Of a stretch of 64,000 nucleotides of DNA, positions 22,829 through 34,535 are shown in pieces (the first letter of the stretch is position 1; the number at the start of each line of letters is the position of its first letter). Location: the NCBI GenBank assembly GCA_037952775.1, contig JBANAY010000001.1, positions 6,324,001 to 6,388,000 of the forward strand. The letters run 5' to 3'. The DNA is from Clonostachys chloroleuca. Taxonomy: Eukaryota; Ascomycota; Sordariomycetes; Hypocreales; Bionectriaceae. The notes under the pieces were generated by a model that saw only the letters and a list, made by a program, of their open reading frames with translations, ran no database searches and had not been told where the DNA came from. The translations under genes and the position numbers were made by a program.

Positions 22829-24620
22829 TCATATTCTAACCTGCAGAGGCGTAAGCTTGAGATGCATGCCGTTCTCAGGCTTGATAGTAATAACACCTCT
22901 GGGCATCACCAATGCGTCGTCCATCGCCAGCGTCCAAGAGAAAGATCTCACCATGACAGCTAGTAGGCATCGCATCTCAGCCTTCGCAAAACCCTGTCCA
23001 ATGCAACTTCGTGGCCCATGCAAGAATGTCAGGAAATCATAGTTGCTGGCCGCCCCTCCATTCGTATTCGGCTTCCCGTCTGTGATCCAACGTTCTGGGA
23101 GGAACTCTGCAGCATCCGGGCCCCAAATCTTTGGTGAGCGATTTATGTACCAGATCGAGACGATGATATCGGTGCCCTTGGGGATAAATTGGTCGCCAAT
23201 GCGCGTATCACAGAGAGCCTGTCGCATGGTCATTGGCACCGTCGGATAGAGCCGTAGTGTCTCATGCATAATTCCGTTGAGGTAAGGGAGTTGCTCCAAG
23301 ATTCCGGCAAGATCAACTGCTGGAATGTTTCCAATATCCTCTGGCAAAGCCTCAGTAACTTCCTCTCTGAGCTTTTGTTGGATTGCAGGGTTCTTCGTGA
23401 GCAAATAACATGCCCACGTGAGTGCAGAAGCTGTGGTTTCATGGCTATTTCTTTATCAGAGATGTAACATATAAGGAGATGGTTGAGAGCGACATACCCT
23501 GCTGCAAGGAAAGTCAATAGCTGATCCTTCAACGCCTCGTCAGAGAAGTTATTCGACTTGATAAGAAGTGACAGAATATCAGAGTGGTCATCCTCCTTCT
23601 CAGTAATAGCAACCCTCTTCTCCTGAATCATTGGCCGACAGATGTCATTCAGTGACCCAGTCAAGTAGTTGAAGACCTCGTTCATCTTCCATGGGATCAG
23701 CCGAACAAACGGAAGGCCGAGAGCCAATGACAACATGGCGAAGACGAGCTTTTCCCGGCTAGGCTCAAGAAGTGCTTCGTATATCTCCGCAAGCGGATCT
23801 TTCTTTTTCTCGACAGCGTCAAACTTTTGGCCCAAGCCAGCAATGCCAATGATATCGAGGGTAACCTTGCTCGCCCAGGTGCTCAGCTCTATGGCTGACG
23901 ATCCGTCGGTAGTAATGTCTTTATTCAGTGCCTTTGCCAGTACCTCCCCTCTGGCCCACATCATAGGGTACAGCTCCTTGATATGCCGAAAATGGAAAGC
24001 AGGCGTTGAACTTTTACGGAGGAACTTGTGCTGGTCACCCTCGACGATGATAAGTCCATCTCCAAGAATGTGCCGCAGAAATGAGCTGATTCTCTTCGGC
24101 TTCGTAAAGTCGTAGCAGTTATGGACGAGAAGGTCGGCTAGTAGCCGAGGGTTCATGATGCATATCTGGTCTCGAAGTACGTTGAGTGTTATCATGTCTT
24201 GATCGGGGTACTGTTTCGCGAGGTCTAAGAAGAGATCACCCGAGGGCCTGCCTTTGATGATGAGGGCGCGATGAGCGGCACTAAGGTATGCCTACAAGAC
24301 AGGAACATTAATGTCAACTGTTGCGCTATGCATATGCGGGAGAGTGGTGTTGTTGGTTAAACGTAGAGACGGAGAGAAGTTGGGGCGGAGTAACTCACTT
24401 TTGGGCCCGGGATACGGCGAAGGGGACTGAACAGTCTTGGATATAGCAGCGTCCAGAAAACGAGTCCAAAGGCATAGTTGATGAGAAGAACTGTCGCTAC
24501 GGTGGCTAGGTGACTTTGAGTGCCGTAGTAGTCAGGGAACAGCCTGATAGCTAGGAATGACTCTGCTGCCGCTGCGAGCGTGAGGCTGGGGAGACTAAAA
24601 AGCTGAGCTGCAATCGCCAT
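22829..24620 (-). CDS. Cytochrome P450 monooxygenase
   Basis: Three exons on the minus strand (24620-24399, 24291-23498, 23444-22829) give about 543 residues with clean GT-AG introns. An N-terminal membrane anchor (VATVLLINYAFGLVFWTLLY) precedes the proline-rich hinge RRIPGP. The I-helix oxygen-binding AGHETT spans the second intron, ETLR is the ExxR pair, and FLHGPRSCIGQG is the haem-binding loop with the cysteine thiolate. The enzyme would sit on the endoplasmic reticulum and hydroxylate or oxidise a substrate with NADPH-P450 reductase. It is divergent from the membrane-protein gene (gap about 960 bp). All catalytic elements are intact. Its place beside an SDR, hydrolase and BVMO suggests an oxidative role in the same pathway. 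Confidence 0.92.
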
Positions 24621-25584
24621 ACTGAGTATGTTCTAATATATAGAGATGGAGTGATGTCTTCACTCGTTTCTCGCACAAAAAGGACAACGCTAGAGATTTT
24701 CTTGAGAATACAACACAGCAACATTGAGAATACTATTGCTGGCGTCAAGTTAAGATTATATGCAAGTCTATATAACCGGCCATGGTTCGAGATCCCAGTA
24801 GATAAGCGAACGACATGCAAAACGACCGGCCAACTTAAACCCGAGTCTCTAAGTGGAAATGCTCTAGGCAGCACCGTGAGACGAACACATCCTCAAATCC
24901 ATCCACATCGCAACCTTACCCCAGAAACCTGAAGTTGGAGCCTTTACCAGTCGAATTACCGTTACAATGGACCATAACCCCTGTCGATGTCGATCGAAGT
25001 ACCTTTCTGTACCAGCGAACTTTCATGTGATTAAATGTCATTACGACCACTCGAGCGCCCGGGCTAATGCAGGTCGCAAAGGGGGTCCTGATTGGGCTTA
25101 GCATGCGATTTCACTCACTCACAACTTCTGATGACGTCTTTTTAGCTATACCTCGGCTCCATCTTAGCTTCCTCCACCGTGTGGAAATAGCGAGCAATTA
25201 CGAAAAGAAAGTGCGCGTGTCTATCAACATCGACGGAGGCCTGGCATTGGCTGGGCCTCCGTTGTCAATACACTCTCATATGTTGGCCCAATTAATTTGC
25301 TTGGGGTTGAATTACTTCCATCAGCTCTGAGATGAATTTTTCGCAACCTAGACCGAAAATGTATAGCTCAATGTATACTCCAACAGGTCGGTGATATCTG
25401 GAAGAGACTGTACACATGTAGGCATCTCCCAATTTACAAGAGTATGACTTGGATAGAGGCTTTCAAGACTTCGTCCCTATGAGATAATTCATCGCTTCAA
25501 GCTAAATTGATTATCCTCCAACCCAAACAACACATCAAATTATCCTCTGTTACAGGAGGACAGTGCATTCACGTTCCTTTTCAA
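24621..25584. other. Divergent upstream region of P450 and membrane-protein genes
   Basis: No coding sequence recognised. It should hold the promoters of both flanking genes. A tRNA-like B-box phrase near 24785 was examined and not supported. Confidence 0.5.
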
Positions 25585-26833
25585 ATGGCTCCAAAGATCG
25601 TAGCAAGCCTTATTCTAGGCTGTTCCCTACTAGGAGGCTATGCCAGTATGTTTACAACATACCAACATGGATTCTTCGATGCACTCCGCATCTGCACCTC
25701 TGATAGTTCCCTGCTATCCCCAGAGCCATGTGTTCTGGACATGTCAGGCTCCATATCATCATTCTCGAAGAGCATAACAGGCGTAGCTCCTGTAGATTCG
25801 TTAATTTACGTTCTCTTGGAGTTTTTCTCTCAAGGGTTGAGGAGTGACCCTGGCGCTAAAGGCATCGATCTTGAGGCTTTGCTTACCTTTGGATACCTAT
25901 CTGCCCAATTTGGAGGGGCATGGTACCTGGTGGCACTTGAAGGCTTGAGGCTGGGAAATCGGGGCAAGATCTTGAGTTGGTAGGTTTTGCATCTTACTTC
26001 GAAGCTAAACAAAGTCTGACTTGTGACGCAGGACTGGGACATTCGGCATAGTATTTCAAGCAGTCACGATCACCATTATCGCCCCGATTTATCTAACGCT
26101 GCAGCTGCTATCCTCACCTTCCATTCTGCATCTGAATTCCATCCTCGCCGACCCGTGCGACCTCGCCCTCTTACCAGTATCCACGGCCATATCTTACGTT
26201 CTACCGACCGTTGGGCTCTCTCTCCCTTTGCTCAATATCCTCTCTCATGAAGCCAAGTACATCGTTATCGCCCTCTGGCAGCCGTTTCCCCTATACCAGT
26301 CCACGATACAGGGGCTGTCACATATCTTTTGCAGGACAAGACAGGGGAAAGCTCGTAACATAGCCCACATCAATCCCCGAGAGTGCAAAAAGGCTTTGAA
26401 TCGAGCATATAGATTCATCACGAGCCTGACCTTGAGCGTGCACCTGGTTGTGATGGGAACTCTCCTTGTATCTTTTACGACCAACTTTGTTCCAACGATC
26501 TCGGCGCACCATGTACTAGCTCTCACCTCGCTTACGAGCCCTCCCACTCTAGTAATGCTGCATCCGCCCGTGCCAGCGACAAGTTCGCGGGAGATTGTGG
26601 TATCTTTCTTGCGGTGGGACGTCTATTGTACGTGTGCTTCGATGCTTATCTGGTCCGGCTATCAACTATATGCGGTGCAGGGATCTCCAAGTGTTATGGC
26701 GATGGGTCTGAAGGCAGTGAAGTGGGCGTTGGTGGGTGGCCCAATTTTCCCAGCGTTGATCTTTCTTTGGGAACGGGATGACATCGTGATGGATAAGTTG
26801 GAACTCTCCAGGTCGTACCAAAAGGAAGAGTGA
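25585..26833 (+). CDS. Polytopic membrane protein of unknown function
   Basis: Two exons, 25585-25979 and 26032-26833, give about 398 residues. I count around seven to nine hydrophobic segments, starting with IVASLILGCSLLGGYASMF and including IVFQAVTITIIAPIYLTLQL, LTLSVHLVVMGTLLV and WALVGGPIFPALIFLW. Short acidic or aromatic motifs lie in the loops (FFSQGLR, GGAWYLVALEGLR, FLWERDD). I do not recognise a transporter signature. Size and topology resemble the integral-membrane cyclases of some fungal meroterpenoid pathways, but this is only a comparison of form. Neighbouring P450 and Zn2Cys6 genes suggest a role in the local pathway. The gene looks intact. Confidence 0.75.
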
Positions 26834-26985
26834 AGAGTATAATTCTGAAAGCCAGGAAAGATGGAGGGACGCTGATAGGCGTGGAGCATTCTAAATTGCC
26901 AGGCGCAAGTGGCCAAATAGAACTGAAATCGCAGATGCAATGACATTTCACTATCAAAGTATTGCACAGACCAGTATAAATTCAC

Positions 26986-28819
26986 CTAATATAGCATGTC
27001 AAGGGCCACTGAAGCTTGATCCAATACCTCACAGTAGCTCGGACTAGGCGAGGCTATTAGTGGACGAAGGAACGCTTGTTCGCGCGCCCATCGATGCTCC
27101 TCGCCTCCCATATTCATCCATCCAACCGCAGATCTAATTCCTATCGCCGAGTTCATTCTCTTCAAAATAATATCTGCCCTCTCAAGCTGGGCCGGCGTTG
27201 CATATGCGCAGTGTGAGACCAGTCTGATGGAGTGAACGATGATCATTGCAGCGGCCCCGTCGTATGGCATAGTAGTGGGCATGCCACCTGGGCCGATGTC
27301 ACCGAGAGCATATGGCACACTGCATAGCATATCTTGAATGGTTTTCCCCAAGTCAGCCTCCAGAACTGGGATACACTCTGCCCAGAAGGTATTTGCTGCA
27401 TCGCTAGCCGAATGAAGCTTGCTGTGGTATAGAACCACGGTCAACAGTAGGATGAGACGCGCAGAGCGGACCAAGATAATGATGCACGCTGTCTCGGCGT
27501 CATAAAAAGTGCTTCCGGATCCCATTTTGCCCAGAGCTGTCGGCACACCACGGCCCTCAAAATTGGTTTGCCAGTATAACGCGGCCTCTTCGTCCCAGGT
27601 ATAGAAGTCGTCGAGCATTTCGAAGCATTCCATCACCAATAGGTTCTCTTCGTCAGGCTCTGTGCTACCTTGAGAAGCTGACGGAGAGCTGTCAGCTTGA
27701 TTCTGTCGTGTGTCGCCCTCGATGTATTTTGCTAGACGATGGCGTATTGCCAGCGTCCTCGACATCATCGATAAGGCTCGGAGAAGGGGGTCGAAGAGGC
27801 CCATGACAGTAGCTATGCCACCGGGGTCACTATAGTTATCGTCCTCGCGCAAAAAGGAATAGATTTGCTGTATTAAGTTTTTTGTCAGTTGTAATCTAGC
27901 AGCGACCGGTGTGACACAGAGAGCCTACTTACTAGTCGAAGAAGAGCAAGCAAAAAGAGTTCTGCCCCTCTTCTCGTTCCGATTTGCCCCGGCCCTCGCT
28001 TTTCCAAGAGGTAGAAAAGCCCCGGGGCATGCTCACTAGCATCACCTAAGCCTTCTCCGCTGATATCCTGATGAAAGATTAGCGGTATGATTATTCGTCA
28101 ATAGGACGCGGATGAGACTTACCTTGTAGGTGCAGAGTAGCAGAATAGTCGCAATCACCCTGTCATCAATCGCCTGATCATCCGACTTGATATTCTGTTG
28201 TAGGCTTCGAATGGCGCTAATGTAGTTCCTCAATGACTGTGTCCGGAGTTCCTCGCCTCCGAGATGGTTGTACGCGGCCATTTGAGACACGCTGAGAGTG
28301 GCTGTTTCGAGCATGCCATGTTTGTAATGGTCGTACAGGTCGGGCAGGAAGCTGAAGTGGCCAGGGAAGCCGTCAGTATCATCAGGGGACACGAAGCGAC
28401 GGATAAAGTAAAATAGCGACACGTTGTCGTACGATTCACTCGGTTGTCGAACGATGGAGACTGGAAGTTGGTCTTTGGTATCTACCCGGGGACGTGCTGC
28501 TTGCGTGCATGGTTTCGGAGATACGATCACCTGTTTCTCTTCGTCTGCCGGTGGGCTTGCTGAGGTAGATGGGGCTCGTGTAGGTTTGGTCCTTTGCGAC
28601 GAATGACGAAAATCGAATTGGTCAGTGTATCCAAGACACGGCTTCCCATAGTTGTAGCATCGACGACAGGTGGGTTTCGTTTCATCGCACTGCCAAAGTA
28701 TCTCTCATCAGCTTCTACTCAATAGCCACGAGATGAGATAATTACTGTATATCGCTCACCTTCACCTTACGCTGGCGACATCGCAAGCAGCCTGCGTTGA
28801 AGCGGCCCGGAAAGACCAT
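26986..28819 (-). CDS. Zn2Cys6 transcription factor
   Basis: Four exons (28819-28760, 28689-28123, 28067-27933, 27867-26986) give about 547 residues. The binuclear zinc cluster opens the protein and is split by intron 1: CLRCRQRKVK followed by CDETKPTCRRCYNYGKPC, six cysteines in the usual spacing. A basic linker follows, then a long helical region of the fungal regulator type ending in ALDMLY. It would bind CGG-containing sites as a nuclear regulator. It stands between the membrane-protein gene and the SDR gene, divergent from the latter, so it is a good candidate for a pathway-specific regulator of the 22.8-34.5 kb group. No lesion is seen. Confidence 0.88.
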
Positions 28820-29429
28820 GCTGGCTAACAAGTGGAGTCGACTTAGGATGAGTCGGTAAAGTCCAGGATTCTTGTGGTGAGGGAGATCGGGGAAGATGCA
28901 GCTTACGGACAATGGAGCGTCATGGGGATCCGGGGAAAGCTGAAAGACAATCACGTAATCGCATGCTAGCGAGTGCACGAGCACAGTCACATTGCCAAAC
29001 CCCGCAAAGTAAATGAGGTTGCATCCGAGCTGAAGCAGGATCAACATCATTAGCGTAGACAGGGGTGAGGAGGGCCAGGAGCTAATGAGGAGGTCAGGAA
29101 CATGTGCTGCGCTTGTCGAGAGACGAGAGAACAAATCACTTCTCGATCGTTACCTTGACTTGGCTTGGTTTAGCTTGCGACCGTCTTGTTCTGTGTCCAG
29201 CTTCGGGCCTCGGCTTGGCCTATTTCTCAACGCGTTGAGTCCCTGTCACGATCGAGAGAACGAGGCTTCAACGCCGAGCAGAAGAAGTTCATCTAAGTGA
29301 AGGATTTGCTCTTAAAAAAAGTTGTAAATTTGACTGTTCCTTCCAAACTCAACGTTATCATAGCCCACAAGCCAACCCTACAGACATATCAAGGCAACCA
29401 CTCTAAAATCTCGGCTCTACAAGTCAGCC
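28820..29429. other. Divergent upstream region of regulator and SDR genes
   Basis: About 610 bp with no supported gene. It should contain the promoters of both flanking genes. Confidence 0.5.
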
Positions 29430-30509
29430 ATGTCTTCTTTACTCTACTCCCCTGCGATTGAACATGTCTTGCGACTGGGTCGAATGGTTTCCTCTCCCTT
29501 CCTAACGGCCCCTCTGCTCCTTGCAGTCACTTGTGCTCCTGAAGCCCTGCGCGATGCTCTTACTCCCATCGTCGACAAGCTCCCAGACCATGTCGTGCCA
29601 TCCCTGAACCTTGCAACGGTTCGGACAGCCCTGCAAATCTTGGTTGGTCTGGGCGTTCTTAGGCAGACCAACGAAACACTTAATACCATGGCACACAATT
29701 CATGGCGCTTAACAGCCAGCAAAGGTTGGAACTGGCCTGACGAAATTGCCGTCGTCACTGGTGGCTCCAGCGGGATTGGCAAGAGCATTGTCGAGAAGCT
29801 CGCTAGTCTTGGTGTTCGCACCGCCGTCTTGGATGTCCAAGACCTACCGGGGGACCTTAAGGCGAATCATCGGGTCTCTTTTTACCGCTGCGACGTTACT
29901 TCTACAGAGTCCGTGGCGGAAGCTGCCAACGCTGTTCGCCGCGAACTCGGACATCCATCCATCCTTATCAATAATGCCGGCATCACGCAGCCAACACCCA
30001 TCCTCAAGATGCCCGAGTCGTTTCTTCGCAGAATCTTCGGCGTCAATCTGTTGTCTCTGTGGTTTACCACCCAGCAGTTTCTGCCACGCATGATCCAGTT
30101 GAACAAAGGACATGTAGTCACGGTCGCAAGCATTGCATCTTTCGTCGCTCTGGCTACTGCCGCGGACTACTCGGCCACAAAAGCTGGAGCATTAGCTTTC
30201 CATGAATCTCTGGTATGCGAGCTGAAACAATATTATAAAGCTCCAAATGTCTTGACAACGGTCGTCCATCCTAATTTTGTTAGAACTCCCCTTGTTGAGG
30301 ATTTCGTAGATCGCTTGGAAAGTTCTGGCGTTCGCCTGCTGACTCCCGATCAAATTGCCAGCGAGGTAGTCAATCAGATTAAAAGCAAGCGTGGCGGGCA
30401 GCTCATTGTTCCAAACTCGGCTTCCGCTATTTCTGGTATTCGAGGGTGGCCGACGTGGGTTCAAGAACTCCTTCGCGATGTTATTGGAAGGGGAGCGGTA
30501 CGCCAGTAG
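29430..30509 (+). CDS. Short-chain dehydrogenase/reductase
   Basis: A single exon of 359 residues. A hydrophobic N-terminal part of some 95 residues precedes the Rossmann fold, which starts at EIAVVTGGSSGIGKSIVE (the TGxxxGIG dinucleotide motif). The NNAG motif is in ILINNAGI, and the catalytic Ser-Tyr-Lys are in VASIASF and DYSATKAG. The N-terminal extension and overall style resemble membrane-associated retinol or sterol-type SDRs. It should interconvert an alcohol and a ketone or aldehyde using NAD(P). It shares orientation with the hydrolase and BVMO genes downstream, with gaps of a few hundred bases. No lesion. Confidence 0.9.
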   Translation: MSSLLYSPAIEHVLRLGRMVSSPFLTAPLLLAVTCAPEALRDALTPIVDKLPDHVVPSLNLATVRTALQILVGLGVLRQTNETLNTMAHNSWRLTASKGWNWPDEIAVVTGGSSGIGKSIVEKLASLGVRTAVLDVQDLPGDLKANHRVSFYRCDVTSTESVAEAANAVRRELGHPSILINNAGITQPTPILKMPESFLRRIFGVNLLSLWFTTQQFLPRMIQLNKGHVVTVASIASFVALATAADYSATKAGALAFHESLVCELKQYYKAPNVLTTVVHPNFVRTPLVEDFVDRLESSGVRLLTPDQIASEVVNQIKSKRGGQLIVPNSASAISGIRGWPTWVQELLRDVIGRGAVRQ

Positions 30510-30987
30510 CAGGGTCGGAGAAGATTATTATGTGTCAATTATCCATGTTTATTCGACGCGAGCGCAATTTCATCATAGATCTGGCCCACCCTCCCGCTGC
30601 TTTATAGATATTCTATACTTAACTTCTCTGAAGAAGGCTTTTGAGATATCTGAAGGACGGCAAAGTTGAAGCTGAACCCGTTTGTGAGGACATCAACAAA
30701 AACTCTTTTTGTTGCACTGGGAGCTAATAGGCACCATATCAAGCTCAGAATAAATTATAACATGTATCGGATTTCAGAACAACTCAGTATTTATTAGTAA
30801 TTATTCTTAGCGGCTATCTTCAGAGTTGGAAATTATGCTGAGGCTCTCAGGCGTGGTGGTATATATAGGTCGTCAATGCCCCATCGCACCGTCTCTGTTT
30901 CTGTCTTGCTCTTCACATCTACCTCCATCACATATCCCAGCCACAAGATTCAGCAACTTACCCAAAGACATTCACTTACGGCTCTTC
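30510..30987. other. Intergenic, hydrolase upstream region
   Basis: About 480 bp; nothing beyond the presumed promoter of the next gene was recognised. Confidence 0.45.
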
Positions 30988-32153
30988 ATGATGGCTGTTG
31001 GTTCTACTTTGAGGCCAGCTCTTATCCACCTCTGGGTCCTCCTGTGCTTGCCGTGGGCATTATCTATTTTTCTTTTCGATGCCACCCTCTGCCTTGTTCC
31101 TTGGACACGCCCTTCCCGGAAATGGTCACTGAACCAGGCTATCCGCATGCGCGTAGTCAGACTATTGCTGTTGTACTGGTCCGTCACGAAGGCTGGAGAC
31201 CGACTGCACCTTCGCCAGGGACGAGAGAAGAACCGATTCGAAGTCATTGCCCCAAGGCCTCTCGGGTCGTACAAGGGAGCCTTGGCAGATACTGCCGTCC
31301 AGCCTATGCAATTGGGTATGACTTGGACGCCATCACGACCGCCCCCTGCTTCGTTAGTTGGCCCCAGTATGGTTGTTGTACTGCACTTTCACGGAGGTGG
31401 TTTTGTCATTGGCAACGGCCGCGACGAGGATACCGGATACTTGGCTCAGACTCTCATACGGCATATGGGCTGCACTCATGTTTGCACGCCGCAGTACCGC
31501 CTTTCGAGCGGTAAAAACGGACAATTTCCTGCGCCTATCCAGGACGCTCTCACAGCATACCTCTGCCTGCTCAAAACGAAGGGTATCCCAGCTAGTCAGA
31601 TCATTCTGTCTGGCGATTCAGCGGGAGCGAACATTGTACTCGCACTAGTGCGATATATTCACCAGTACGGTCAGCGCGATGAGATTCCGCCCCCCAAGGC
31701 AATTACCCTTTGGTCACCTTGGGTGGATGTGGGCGGTGCTCTGGAGCAAGACTTGACGCGGTCTCCTAACTACAAGACGGATTATCTCAACAGGCAATTC
31801 GGCAAATGGGGGCCTCGACCATCTCCGCACATGGCGCGATCGATCCGTCGAGCCCATATCTGTCGCCTTTACGTCATCCCTTCCAACTCAAGTCAAGCCT
31901 TCCTATGTATGTGAATGCGGGAGAACGCGAGGTGCTTTGTGACGATATCAAGGAGTTTTGCCAACGCTACAGGAAGCACGGATGGTTGGTTCACCTGGAT
32001 ATTTCCGAGGCATGCCCCCACGATATCCTGTTGCTGGGACCTAGGGTTGGGTTCGGCGCCGAGGCAGAGGAGGTGGCAAGGCGTGCCAGAGACTTCCTAT
32101 CCAAGAATGTGGGTGTCAATCTTGGTGGCTATAATCGAAAGGGGGCTTTGTGA
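30988..32153 (+). CDS. Alpha/beta hydrolase, hormone-sensitive-lipase-like (apparent frameshift)
   Basis: An esterase-type hydrolase starting at one of two adjacent ATGs (30988 or 30991). A membrane-anchor-like stretch (LIHLWVLLCLPWALSIFLF) opens it. The oxyanion hole is HFHGGGF, the nucleophile elbow GDSAGAN, the acid lies in GEREVLCDD and the base in ACPHDI, all in family order. The segment ending QFGKWG and the segment starting ASTISAHGA are in frames that differ by one base at the G5 run 31808-31812. One more G restores an open frame of about 388 residues. There is no GT-AG pair to explain it. If the lesion is real the protein loses its catalytic Asp and His. It lies between the SDR and BVMO genes. 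Confidence 0.85.
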
Positions 32154-33041
32154 GCAAGGACGCGGTTCCGGCTCAGGTACCACTTCGATGGCCCAGTTGG
32201 TCCAGGCTCCAGCGAAAAGTCACTCGTAGCATAATACATTCATTCACATGTAATCAGAATAACCGAGTATTGTCTCTCTTTGAAATAACGTATGCGTCCT
32301 CTCGGCATCTCCAACGGTCGATCTGAATGTCGCCAGCGGACTGCCGGATTAACAAAAGGATCCTTGCCACGCGACTTTGACAGGTCATGAAGTGGTGGGC
32401 ATTAACACCTTGGCGACCACAACTAATTTTCTCGCTTGGCTTGCAAGCGGATACCTGCTCTAGCCTAATACACAGAGATACTTCGAACGACTTTCCCCGC
32501 AGTTTAGGGATTTAACTAGGTCGTGGGTCTACTCTCAAAAGTTCCCCTTTGTGGTTTAGCTTGCGATCTCGGTTCAGTTCCTCCAGGCTTCGTGACCATC
32601 GTTTCCATGCCCACGTTGCCAATTACGCATGGCACCACGCCTCGGGTACCAGATCATTGTCAGGCAATGGACATGACCGGCAATATTGCATGTGATGACC
32701 CGTTATGACATCTAGCGACAAGCTCAACGGCCGACGGGAGACAAATCCCACCAACACGTCCGCGTGTTTCGATGTTTTCTCGCAAGCTAAGCCGCAAATC
32801 GGGTTCCCATTCGATGTGGAATGATAAGCTAGAAAATATGATTGCGAGGTGCCGAGGTTTCCTGCAGGACGCCAGCCCGTCGTAGCCACGAAAGCCATGG
32901 AAATATCACATCGTGACCGACCTATGGCAGCGTTCAACTGCAATACAATTTCTGCTTCGCTTATGTTAGAAACCCATCTGTTTACACGAACAACTAAAGA
33001 TTCCTATAACAAATTACTTTGGTCAATCGCATTGGCTTGCC
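32154..33041. other. Intergenic, BVMO upstream region
   Basis: About 890 bp. No gene is supported; a 106-codon minus-strand frame at 32623-32943 has no recognisable feature. Confidence 0.45.
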
Positions 33042-34535
33042 ATGGACAGTCAGTCGGACGAAATGAGCTCTCTCAACAAGATTGGCGACAATCTGTCATT
33101 CGACGTCGTTATCATCGGCGCAGGCATCTCCGGAATCAATGCCGCCTACCGCATCCAAACCGAAGGACCTTCCGATGTGTCCTATGCTATCCTCGAGGGT
33201 CGAGACTCCATTGGGGGCACATGGGACTTGTTCAAGTACCCCGGCATTCGATCCGACTCGGACATGTTCACTTTTGGCTTTCCTTGGAATCCATGGAAAC
33301 ACAACGAAACTCTGGCCGCCGGCGACAAGATCAAAGACTATATGATCGACTCCGCGAGGTCAGCAGGCATCGACCATCATATCTGCTACAAACATAGTGT
33401 TTCTGAGGCCCACTGGCACTCGGAGAAGAAGAAGTGGGAATTACAAGTGGCTCGACCCGGAGATGACGCACCGGTCGTTTTTCAGGCCCAATTTGTCATA
33501 CTCGGTACTGGCTACTATGATTACCAGACGCCACTCCAGACCACCATCCCGGGTATCGAGAACTTCAAAGGGAAAGTCATACACCCTCAGTTCTGGCCCG
33601 AGGATTACGACTACACAAACAAGAACGTAGTTGTCATTGGAAGTGGCGCCACCGCTGTCACAATCGTACCGTCCATGGCCGACAAAGCGAAACGTATCAC
33701 TATGCTGCAAAGAAGTCCAGGTTACGTTTTTCCGCTGCCCTCAAATAGCTTCTTCACGGCACTTCTTTTCACCATCTTGCCTGCCAGTATGGCCCACTTT
33801 CTCAACCGACTCTTGTGGCTCTTCAAGAGCTATCTCACGACACTTCTCTGCAAGTCCTGCCCTGGGCTGGCGAAAAAGATCATCAAATATATCACCGTCA
33901 AGCAGCTCCCACCTGACGTTAGCTGGGACCCTCACTTCAAACCCCGCTACAACCCATGGGAGCAACGGTTCTGCGCCTGCATGAACGGTGACTTTTTCGC
34001 TGCTATCCGATCGGGCAAGGCAGATGTGGTTACAGATAAGATCAAGACTATCGCCGAAAACCGCATCGAGCTTGAGTCTGGAGAAGCGTTGCACCCAGAC
34101 GTCGTTGTCACTGCGACAGGTCTCAAGCTTCATTTTGGCGGAGGCATCAAGTTTATGATCGACGGGAAGGCCTTCAGCGTGGCGGACAGGTATGCTTGGA
34201 GAGCGGCCATGCTTCAAGATGTCCCAAATCTACTCTTTGTGACGGGCTATGAGAATGCGTCCTGGACATTGGGGGCGGATGTCAGCTCACGGCTCTTTGT
34301 CCGCATTCTCAACAGGATGCGAGAACGGAACGTGACCACCGTGGTGCCGCGAATGGTTACATCGAAGAACATGCCGGTTAAGCCCATGATGACCTTGACT
34401 TCTACCTACTTGAAGAACGCCGGTGCTGTGTTTCCAAAGGGCGGGTCAGGGCTATGGAGCCCCAAGTCCAATTATTTTTCAGACATGGCTGGGGCGAAAT
34501 GGGGAGACATATCTACGGATTTAGAGTACTTGTGA
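33042..34535 (+). CDS. Baeyer-Villiger-type flavin monooxygenase (EthA-like)
   Basis: A single exon of 497 residues. The N-terminal FAD site is VVIIGAGISGINAAY (residues about 22-36). The Baeyer-Villiger fingerprint F-x-G-x-x-x-H-x-x-x-W-P is met exactly by FKGKVIHPQFWP starting at about residue 175. The NADPH-binding Rossmann motif VVVIGSGATAVTIVP follows near 205. An arginine-rich C-terminal half completes the family form. Enzymes of this class insert oxygen beside a ketone to give an ester or lactone, or oxidise sulfur. Lying downstream of an SDR (alcohol to ketone) and an ester hydrolase, it fits a ketone-cleaving sequence. No lesion is seen. Confidence 0.92.
   Translation: MDSQSDEMSSLNKIGDNLSFDVVIIGAGISGINAAYRIQTEGPSDVSYAILEGRDSIGGTWDLFKYPGIRSDSDMFTFGFPWNPWKHNETLAAGDKIKDYMIDSARSAGIDHHICYKHSVSEAHWHSEKKKWELQVARPGDDAPVVFQAQFVILGTGYYDYQTPLQTTIPGIENFKGKVIHPQFWPEDYDYTNKNVVVIGSGATAVTIVPSMADKAKRITMLQRSPGYVFPLPSNSFFTALLFTILPASMAHFLNRLLWLFKSYLTTLLCKSCPGLAKKIIKYITVKQLPPDVSWDPHFKPRYNPWEQRFCACMNGDFFAAIRSGKADVVTDKIKTIAENRIELESGEALHPDVVVTATGLKLHFGGGIKFMIDGKAFSVADRYAWRAAMLQDVPNLLFVTGYENASWTLGADVSSRLFVRILNRMRERNVTTVVPRMVTSKNMPVKPMMTLTSTYLKNAGAVFPKGGSGLWSPKSNYFSDMAGAKWGDISTDLEYL

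Noticed and set aside
24781..24805. tRNA-like B-box phrase GGTTCGAGATCCC
   Set aside because: No A-box at proper distance and flanking sequence does not pair into an acceptor stem.
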